DNA of 64,000 nucleotides, from contig JANOQM010000040.1 in the NCBI GenBank assembly GCA_031422295.1, forward strand, positions 1 to 64,000, in the 5' to 3' direction. The position numbers and the translations under genes are program-made. A model generated the notes under the pieces. That model worked only from the letters and a program-made list of their open reading frames with translations, was not told the DNA's origin and did no database searches. The stretch's first letter is position 1, and the number at the start of each line of letters is the position of its first letter. Source of the DNA: JANOMH01 sp031422295 (GTDB taxonomy: Bacteria > Pseudomonadota > Alphaproteobacteria > Rhodobacterales > Rhodobacteraceae). Positions 58,619 through 64,000 of this stretch are shown piece by piece.

Positions 58619-59632
58619 ATGACACAGCCAAAGTTCACACCCCGTGTGTTTTCCGGCATCAAGCCATCGGGCGGCCTGACCCTGGGCAATTATCTGGGTG
58701 CGATCAAGCGGTTCGTCGGCATGCAGGGGCCGGATTTCGAGACGATCTATTGTGTCGTCGATATGCATGCGATCACCGTCTGGCAGGACCCCGCCGACCT
58801 GCGCGCCGCCACCCGCGAGGTCGCCGCCGGCTTTCTGGCGGCCGGGATTGATCCGGCACGGTCGATCCTGTTCAACCAGAGCCAAGTATCCGCCCATACC
58901 GAATTAGGTTGGATTTTCAACTGTGTGACCCGGCTGGGTTGGATGAACCGGATGACCCAGTTCAAGGAAAAGGCCGGGGCGAATGCGGAAAAGCAATCGC
59001 TGGGCCTGTATGCTTATCCGGCGCTGATGGCCGCCGACATTTTGCTTTATCATGCGACCCATGTGCCGGTGGGCGATGATCAGAAACAACATGTCGAACT
59101 GACCCGCGATATCGCAGCCAAGTTCAACCATGACTATAAAGTCGATTTCTTTCCGATCACCGAACCGGTCATCGAAGGCCCCGCCACCCGCGTGATGAAC
59201 CTGCGTGACGGGACCAAGAAGATGTCAAAATCCGGCGAGTCCGATATGGAGCGCATCAATATGACCGATGATGCCGACACCATATCGAAAAAGTTCAAGA
59301 AAGCCCGGACAGATCCTGCGCCTTTACCCGATAACTTGTCAGATTTGGACAACCGGCCCGAGGCGCGCAATCTGGTCGATATCTATGCCGCCTTGTCTGA
59401 CATCACACCGGATGCGGTTATTGCCCAATATGCCGGGGCCGGATGGGGCGTGTTCAAGCCCGCGTTGGCCGATCTGGCCGTCGATAGGCTCGCCCCGATT
59501 TCAGCTGAAATGGCCCGGTTGATGGCCGATCCGGCAGAAATTGATCGGATTTTGGCGCAGGGTGCAGACAAGGCGCGGGTCTTGGCCGCACCGGTTCTGC
59601 AACGGACATATGAGATTGTCGGGATGCGGTAG
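58619..59632 (+). CDS. trpS: Tryptophanyl-tRNA synthetase
   Basis: Charges tRNA-Trp (337 aa, class I). Motifs: FSGIKPSGGLTLGNYLGAIK with the HIGH-like TLGN, YPALMAADILLYHATHVPVGDDQKQHVELTRDIA, and KKMSKSGES (KMSKS loop). ATG at 58619 is preferred to TTG at 58610. It diverges from the rhomboid gene with about 73 bases between. Confidence 0.97.
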   Translation: MTQPKFTPRVFSGIKPSGGLTLGNYLGAIKRFVGMQGPDFETIYCVVDMHAITVWQDPADLRAATREVAAGFLAAGIDPARSILFNQSQVSAHTELGWIFNCVTRLGWMNRMTQFKEKAGANAEKQSLGLYAYPALMAADILLYHATHVPVGDDQKQHVELTRDIAAKFNHDYKVDFFPITEPVIEGPATRVMNLRDGTKKMSKSGESDMERINMTDDADTISKKFKKARTDPAPLPDNLSDLDNRPEARNLVDIYAALSDITPDAVIAQYAGAGWGVFKPALADLAVDRLAPISAEMARLMADPAEIDRILAQGADKARVLAAPVLQRTYEIVGMR

Positions 59633-59743
59633 CACGGCACATTGGCCAACTTGTGTAATAATGCACAGTGTCGGTGAATCTTATCACAGTTCTGTGCGGA
59701 ACTGATTAGGGGTATGGTGGATCAAACAAAAGGACCTTGATCC

Positions 59744-60226
59744 ATGTCATTCACAGCACCCCCCACTACCCGCATCGGCCATGTCCACCTGAAGGTTGCC
59801 GACCTTGATCGGGCGATTGCTTTTTATTGCAACATCTTAGGGTTTGAACTTGTCACTCGCTATGGCACGCAAGCGGCGTTTCTATCCGCCGGGGGTTATC
59901 ACCACCATATCGGCCTGAACACGTGGGAAAGCTTGGGGGCCAGCCCGCCGCCACCGGGCCACACTGGTCTGTATCACACAGCATTCCTGTACCCGGACCG
60001 CAAATCACTGGCGCAGGTTTTGCAATCGGTGATCAGCGCCGGGATAGAGATTGACGGGGCCGCCGATCACGGGGTCAGCGAGGCGATTTATGTGCGCGAC
60101 CCGGATCAGAACGGGGTCGAGCTGTACCGCGACCGACCCGAGGCTGAATGGCCACGCGACCCTGATGGCAAACTGCAGATGTCCAACAACCGGTTTGACC
60201 TGACCAAGCTGCTGACCGAGGCCTGA
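59744..60226 (+). CDS. VOC family (glyoxalase/extradiol dioxygenase-like) protein
   Basis: A 160-aa vicinal-oxygen-chelate protein. Metal-binding residues are likely in IGHVHLKVADLDRAIAFYCNILGF (His), GLYHTAFLYPD (His) and DPDQNGVELYRDRP (Glu). Its layout resembles CatE-like catechol 2,3-dioxygenase half-domains more than glyoxalase I. AAAAGGA precedes the ATG. Substrate unknown. Confidence 0.85.
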   Translation: MSFTAPPTTRIGHVHLKVADLDRAIAFYCNILGFELVTRYGTQAAFLSAGGYHHHIGLNTWESLGASPPPPGHTGLYHTAFLYPDRKSLAQVLQSVISAGIEIDGAADHGVSEAIYVRDPDQNGVELYRDRPEAEWPRDPDGKLQMSNNRFDLTKLLTEA

Positions 60227-60359
60227 AACTGTCACAAATCGGAATCCGACTCGGGCCATAAACACGGTGTGCTGCTGCGGATTGTCCGTCCTGTCGCAGC
60301 CGGGCTGACCTTGCAGACGCAACGGCAGCCGCATCGGCCCTGTCCCCGCCGGTGATCAG

Positions 60360-60395
60360 AATGCGCCCGGGACACCCCGCCCGGGCGCATTTTCC
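60360..60395 (+). terminator. Rho-independent terminator
   Basis: AATGCGCCCGGG (60360-60371) pairs with CCCGGGCGCATT (60380-60391) over an 8-base loop, a perfect 12-base stem followed by TTTCC. It lies 134 bases after the VOC stop. The region 60227-60359 shows no ORF; this may simply be the VOC terminator or the end of a small RNA. Confidence 0.7.
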
Positions 60396-60483
60396 ATAGC
60401 CTTTGCCAGTTATGTCGCACGCAGGATTAGATTGCGACGCAGCCTCCGTTCCGGCACAGTGGCGTTTGGGATATGGGAGGGGC

Positions 60484-60942
60484 ATGATGCGCAAATTCCT
60501 CGTGGTGCTGGATGACAGCCGCGAATGCCTGAATGCCATGCGCTTTGCCGCGATGCGGGCGGCCCATACTGGCGGCGGCGTGCAGATATTGTCGATCATC
60601 CCGCCCGATGACTTCAAACAATGGGCCGGCGTGGCCGAAATCATGCGGGCCGAGGCGCGCGAGCGGATCGAAGTGCATTTCGAGGTTTTCGCCAAATGGA
60701 TGCGCGACAAGCAAGGCGTGGACCCTGAACTGGTGATCCGCGAAGGCGAGCCTGTCCCCGAGATTATGGCCCAGATCCGCGAGGATGGCGCGATTGGTAT
60801 CATCGTGCTGGGGGCCGCCACCGATAACAAAGGGCCTGGGCCGCTGGTCACGCAACTGACCCGGGTCATTGGCAGCCTGCCGATCCCGATAACCATTGTG
60901 CCCGGCGATATGTCGAAAGAGCGGCTGGAAGAAATTACCTGA
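60484..60942 (+). CDS. Universal stress protein (UspA family)
   Basis: A 152-aa single-domain Usp. KFLVVLDDSRECLNAMRFAAMRAAHTGGGVQILSII at the N-terminus and GIIVLGAATDNKGPGPLVTQL...PIPITIVPG at the C-terminus match the nucleotide-binding G-x2-G-x9-G(S/T) region only loosely, so ATP binding is uncertain. GGGAGGGG lies just before the ATG at 60484 (60487 is also possible). The longer frame to 60403 is in the terminator region. Confidence 0.88.
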   Translation: MMRKFLVVLDDSRECLNAMRFAAMRAAHTGGGVQILSIIPPDDFKQWAGVAEIMRAEARERIEVHFEVFAKWMRDKQGVDPELVIREGEPVPEIMAQIREDGAIGIIVLGAATDNKGPGPLVTQLTRVIGSLPIPITIVPGDMSKERLEEIT

Positions 60943-61180
60943 CCCGCAGGACAGATTGCCCAAAAACTAGGCAGTTTCATCGGCCAAATCCGGCCCATCT
61001 CGCTGCCTCGGCCAAGAAATCACCGTCACATTATCGCGTCAAAGGTTTCAGATCACGTCGACGTGCGCACAGCGTTACCATTACCGGGGCCCCTTGGTGC
61101 GCAACGGCAAGAACCGCTGTTCAGCGCCTCACATAACCGCCTACACGTCAGGATTGTGACAGTTTCAAGGGGGAAACGAC

Positions 61181-61207
61181 ATCACAAAAGTCACGACTTT
61201 TCGTGAT
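61181..61207. promoter_or_regulatory. Palindrome in the 374-base gap before the small exported gene
   Basis: The gap 60943-61316 holds no convincing gene. ATCACAAAAGTC (61181-61192) pairs with GACTTTTCGTGAT (61195-61207) apart from one unpaired C, with AC between the arms. It lies 110-136 bases before the ATG at 61317. It could be an operator or a hairpin in the leader; no T run follows in either direction of sufficient length. Confidence 0.45.
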
Positions 61208-61316
61208 CGGACCGGACCTTTTGCCGCCGGAAATGATGCCCAGATGTCTTTCATCAACAGCGGACACCGCGCCGCTGATGACCGAAACAACGATAACCCC
61301 TTTAAGGAATACAACC

Positions 61317-61670
61317 ATGTCCAAGACTCTTTTCGCACTTGCCGCTGCCGCTGTTGTCGGCGCAGCCACCTTTGCCGCAGCCGAGCCGTTCAACTCGGCT
61401 GGCAATTATTTCAGCCAATCGACAACTGTCGAAGCCAACTCTGTATTTGACGTCGCACTCGTCACCACAACTGGTGCTGGCACCGTGGCGATTTATGACT
61501 ACAACGCAGGTACCCAAGGCGCATTGCTGGGCCAGATCGCCGTAAATGCAGGCGCCAATGCGGACCTGCGCATCAACCTGGGCGTACCACCGCGCAATGA
61601 CGTCATTGCCGTGTTAACCGTTGCTGGCGAAGTCACTGCAACGCAGACCTTTGAAGTGACCACCCGCTAA
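61317..61670 (+). CDS. Small exported protein of unknown function
   Basis: A 117-aa protein with a clean Sec signal (MSKTLFALAAAAVVGAATFAAA) and a mature part of about 95 residues predicted as a beta sandwich, rich in Thr, Val and Asn, with no cysteine (VALVTTTGAGTVAIYDYNAG, ADLRINLGVPPRNDVIAVLT). AAGGA lies 8 bases before the ATG. I do not recognise the family. A terminator-like hairpin follows, suggesting a single-gene transcript. Confidence 0.72.
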   Translation: MSKTLFALAAAAVVGAATFAAAEPFNSAGNYFSQSTTVEANSVFDVALVTTTGAGTVAIYDYNAGTQGALLGQIAVNAGANADLRINLGVPPRNDVIAVLTVAGEVTATQTFEVTTR

Positions 61671-61692
61671 ATCTGGTGGTTTGGTTCCGCCG

Positions 61693-61718
61693 AGGCCAGT
61701 TCCGCAAGGGGCTGGCCT
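61693..61718 (+). terminator. Terminator-like hairpin
   Basis: AGGCCAG (61693-61699) pairs with CTGGCCT (61712-61718) across 12 bases, followed after six bases by TTTT. It lies 22 bases after the stop of the small exported protein gene. Confidence 0.5.
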
Positions 61719-61817
61719 TAGGCGTTTTAGAATCGTTCCAAGAATTGGCCCGTCCCAACCTTGACTTGACCGATGTCCGGGCGCATATCTGAAATCTGAC
61801 AAAAAGGGTTTGCCAAG

Positions 61818-62378
61818 ATGTTCATCCAGACCGAATCTACCCCGAACCCGGCCACGCTGAAGTTTCTGCCCGCCCAGACCGTGCTGGACGTCGGGACAGC
61901 CGATTTCCCGAACGAGGCCGCAGCCGCAGGATCGCCTTTGGCCAAGCGCATATTTGCAACCGGCCAAGTGACAGGCGTGTTTTTCGGTATTGATTTCATC
62001 ACCGTGACCAAGGCCGAGGGTGCCGAATGGGACCATATCAAACCGGCCATTCTGGGCGCGGTGATGGAACATTATCAGTCGGGTCAGCCGGTAATCGAGG
62101 GCGGCAAAATATCCTCAGGGCATGCAGAGCACACGGGCGAGGATGCTGGCATTGTCAACCAGATCAAGGAACTGCTGGATACCCGCGTCCGCCCTGCCGT
62201 GGCGCAGGATGGTGGCGACATCACCTTTCACGGCTTTGACCGGGGCATCGTCTATCTGCACATGCAGGGGGCCTGTGCGGGCTGCCCGTCGTCGACCCTG
62301 ACGTTGAAGATGGGGATCGAAAACCTGCTGCGCCATTATATCCCCGAGGTGGTCGAGGTGCGGCCTGTTGCGGCCTAG
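61818..62378 (+). CDS. nfuA: NifU-type Fe-S cluster scaffold/carrier
   Basis: Carries Fe-S clusters to target proteins (186 aa). The N-terminal Nfu_N domain starts MFIQTESTPNPATLKFLPAQ; the C-terminal NifU domain has RPAVAQDGGDITFHGF and the cluster-binding CAGCPSSTLTLKMGIENLLR. AAAAAGGG precedes the ATG. Its end overlaps the tsaB start by 11 bases. Xanthine dehydrogenase and other Fe-S proteins are potential clients. Confidence 0.95.
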   Translation: MFIQTESTPNPATLKFLPAQTVLDVGTADFPNEAAAAGSPLAKRIFATGQVTGVFFGIDFITVTKAEGAEWDHIKPAILGAVMEHYQSGQPVIEGGKISSGHAEHTGEDAGIVNQIKELLDTRVRPAVAQDGGDITFHGFDRGIVYLHMQGACAGCPSSTLTLKMGIENLLRHYIPEVVEVRPVAA

Positions 62379-62955
62379 TCTGATACTGGCATTCGACACA
62401 ACGGCGGCGCATTGTGCCGCCGCTTTGCTGTCAGGCGATGACCTGCTGGCGGTCCGGGTCGATCCGATGGCCAAAGGCCAGGCCGAACATCTGGTCGGTA
62501 TGCTGAACCAGGTCTTGGCCGGACACGGGCTGGGCTGGTCAGACCTGACAGCGATTGGCGTCGGCATTGGCCCCGGCAACTTTACCGGCATCCGCATATC
62601 GGTCGCTGCGGCCCGGGGTCTGGCCCTGGGGTTGGGTATCCCGGCCATTGGTGTCAGCGGGTTTGACGCCGCCGCATATGGCCTGCCCCGCCCGGTTACT
62701 GTTGCCATCTCTGCCCCGCGTGGCATGGCCTATGTCCAGACCTTTACCATCACCCAGTCCCACGACCCGCAGCTTGTTGCCGTGGCGGACATCGGGACGG
62801 CGATCCTACCCGGCTTGGTCCCTGACCTGATCGGCGCAACTGCCCGGATTGCTGCGCACCGCAGCATATCCCCTCAGCCCCGCCCCGCACCGCTGTATGT
62901 GCGCCCGCCCGATGCGGCCCCGTCGCGGGATGCCGCACCTGTTTTGCTGTCATGA
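62368..62955 (+). CDS. tsaB: tRNA threonylcarbamoyladenosine biosynthesis protein TsaB
   Basis: Partner of TsaD in making t6A37 of ANN-decoding tRNAs (195 aa). ILAFDTTAAHCAAALL at the N-terminus and GIGPGNFTGIRISVAAARGLALG are typical. The only plausible start is TTG at 62368, inside the nfuA end, with GAGG about 9 bases upstream. The next gene starts in ATGA overlap. Confidence 0.92.
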   Translation: MRPSLILAFDTTAAHCAAALLSGDDLLAVRVDPMAKGQAEHLVGMLNQVLAGHGLGWSDLTAIGVGIGPGNFTGIRISVAAARGLALGLGIPAIGVSGFDAAAYGLPRPVTVAISAPRGMAYVQTFTITQSHDPQLVAVADIGTAILPGLVPDLIGATARIAAHRSISPQPRPAPLYVRPPDAAPSRDAAPVLLS

Positions 62956-63362
62956 CTCCGGATACACTGGCCACCACTCATGCCCGGGCCTTTGTCGCCA
63001 CGCGGGGCTGGTCGGCCTTGGAATTTGCCGCACTGCTGGCCAGTCCGGGCATCATTCTGACCGGCGATGCCACGGCCTTTGTGCTGGGCCGGGTTACATT
63101 GGACGAGGCAGAGGTGCTGACTCTGGCCACCGATCCCGCCCTTCAACGCCGGGGCCATGCGCGGGCGGCCTTGGCCGCGTTCGAGGCACAGGCCCGGGCT
63201 GCCGGGGCGGAAAAGGCGTTTTTGGAAGTGGCCGAGGACAATCACCCGGCAAAAGCCCTGTATGCCGCCGCAAGTTATACACAGGTCGGGCGGCGTCCCG
63301 GGTATTATGCAACCCTGACGGGCAATCGGGTTGCGGCCCTGATTCTGCAAAAGCTGGTTTAA
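62952..63362 (+). CDS. rimI: GNAT acetyltransferase (RimI-like)
   Basis: A 136-aa N-acetyltransferase. The acetyl-CoA motif LATDPALQRRGHARAALAAFEAQA is the R/Q-x2-G-x-G/A loop, followed by FLEVAEDNHPAKALYAAASYTQVGRRPGYY as in RimI. It overlaps tsaB by four bases; the tsaB-rimI order is common. RimI acetylates ribosomal protein S18 in E. coli; the target here is assumed from family and position. Confidence 0.88.
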   Translation: MTPDTLATTHARAFVATRGWSALEFAALLASPGIILTGDATAFVLGRVTLDEAEVLTLATDPALQRRGHARAALAAFEAQARAAGAEKAFLEVAEDNHPAKALYAAASYTQVGRRPGYYATLTGNRVAALILQKLV

Positions 63363-63559
63363 GCTGCTGACCCAGCGTCAGTTTCCAGATCGGCATGCCC
63401 CGAACGATGCAACTGATGCGATTTTCACAGAATCCTGTTGACCCTGCCCGCCCCACGTTGCCTTATTTGCCCATGTTCCGGCCAAATCGCCGGATCGCTG
63501 TCGTGGGGAAACGGGCCCCTGCCCAAAAGCCCCCAAAACAAACGTCCTGGGAGACATCT

Positions 63560-64000
63560 ATGACCTTCATCCAAAAATTCTTCGGTGCGACCGCTGTACT
63601 GGCTCTGTCCGCCGGTGCCGCATTGGCCGACCCTGCCATCATTTTCGACCTTGGTGGCAAGTTCGACAAATCCTTTAACGAATCCGCCTTCAACGGTGCG
63701 ACCCGTTGGGCCGAAGAAACCGGCGGCACATTTGCTGAAACCGAACTTCAGTCCGATGCCCAGCGCGAACAGGCGCTGCGTCGTTTTGCCGAAGCAGGCA
63801 ATAACCCCATCGTCATGGCTGGCTTTGGCTTTGCAACCCCGCTGAGTGTTGTGGCTGCAGACTATCCTGACACCAAGTTCGTGATCATCGACATGGTCGT
63901 CGATGCGCCGAACGTCCGGTCGGTTGTGTTCAACGAACATGAAGGATCCTATCTGGTTGGCATGTTGGCTGCCATGGCGTCGGAATCCGGCACTGTTGGC
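63560..64000 (+). CDS. BMP family substrate-binding protein, C-terminus beyond right edge
   Basis: A second BMP/PnrA-type receptor, cut by the window end after 147 residues. Signal MTFIQKFFGATAVLALSAGAALA, then IIFDLGGKFDKSFNESAFNGATRWAEETGG, NPIVMAGFGFATPLSVVAADYPDTKFVIIDM and VFNEHEGSYLVGMLAAMAS, a closer fit to the nucleoside receptor (BmpA/PnrA) branch than the 15077 protein. GGGAG precedes the ATG. Its transporter genes presumably follow outside the window. Confidence 0.93.
   Translation, partial: MTFIQKFFGATAVLALSAGAALADPAIIFDLGGKFDKSFNESAFNGATRWAEETGGTFAETELQSDAQREQALRRFAEAGNNPIVMAGFGFATPLSVVAADYPDTKFVIIDMVVDAPNVRSVVFNEHEGSYLVGMLAAMASESGTVG

Noticed and set aside
60227..60400. tRNA gene after the VOC gene
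   Set aside because: No cloverleaf or T-loop GTTCGAATCC-like sequence; the only structure is the terminator stem.
63438..63460. TTGACC with a TTATTT-like -10 upstream of the 63560 receptor gene
   Set aside because: Spacing of 19 and a poor -10 make it too weak to call as a promoter.
1..64000. CRISPR arrays, prophage or insertion sequences
   Set aside because: No spaced identical repeats, transposase, integrase or phage structural frame is visible; the repeats found are coding tandem repeats, short palindromes or intergenic elements.

Overview
The window looks like chromosomal DNA of an alphaproteobacterium of the Rhodobacteraceae/Roseobacter type. It is GC-rich and densely packed, with many 4-base stop/start overlaps. 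The gene content and neighbourhoods are typical of that family: coaBC-dut-moeB, an rpoH gene behind a promoter of the Rhodobacter sigma-E kind, rsmI-yraN-gshB beside an LpoA-like lipoprotein, glnD near murJ, and nfuA-tsaB-rimI. I see no rRNA, tRNA, CRISPR array, prophage or insertion sequence. The assignment rests on gene content and recalled family resemblance, not on a search.

Layout. 1-6173: hisS (cut by the left edge), slyX, a repeat-containing lipoprotein and dnaE. 6338-16162: a compact purine block, xdhABC followed by a BMP-type ABC importer (ATPase, permease, an unrecognised small membrane protein, permease, binding protein), consistent with import of a purine or nucleoside and oxidation of hypoxanthine/xanthine. 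16302-24550: a DauA-like amine/amino-acid oxidase, two small unknowns, a dimethylglycine-dehydrogenase-type flavoprotein, a DUF2946-like protein with a PepSY membrane protein, and panC-panB. 24636-26124: a triple Pho box in front of a DUF4956 membrane protein and a VTC polyphosphate polymerase. 26204-38463: accessory metabolism and envelope genes (lipase-like protein, acyl-CoA ligase, membrane-anchored C13 peptidase, 2OG oxygenase, hydroxyacid dehydrogenase, SH3 protein, CDF exporter, M3 peptidase, amino-acid ABC genes, a broken nuclease/phosphatase gene, a LAS-like peptidase). 38439-54115: housekeeping genes (moeB, dut, coaBC, chaN, rpoH, cobU, a CobC-like phosphatase, MAPEG, GST, comM, a hydrolase, gshB, yraN, rsmI, LpoA-like, glnD). 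54122-56281: an island between glnD and murJ, made of one low-GC gene of unknown function, a probable toxin-antitoxin pair and two 39-base direct repeats. 56282-64000: murJ, a catalytically dead rhomboid, trpS, a VOC protein, a universal stress protein, a small exported protein, nfuA-tsaB-rimI, and the start of a second BMP-type binding protein.

The most interesting signals are the Pho box ahead of the DUF4956-VTC pair, the sigma-E-like promoter ahead of rpoH-chaN, the low-GC orphan gene beside the toxin-antitoxin pair, the unknown small membrane protein inside the purine importer operon, a dispersed intergenic repeat family (three loci, one a near-perfect 84-base inverted repeat), a pair of palindromic elements inside xdhA, a low-GC mosaic segment inside hisS, and the inactive rhomboid. 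G+C statements are from hand counts of sampled lines or by eye.
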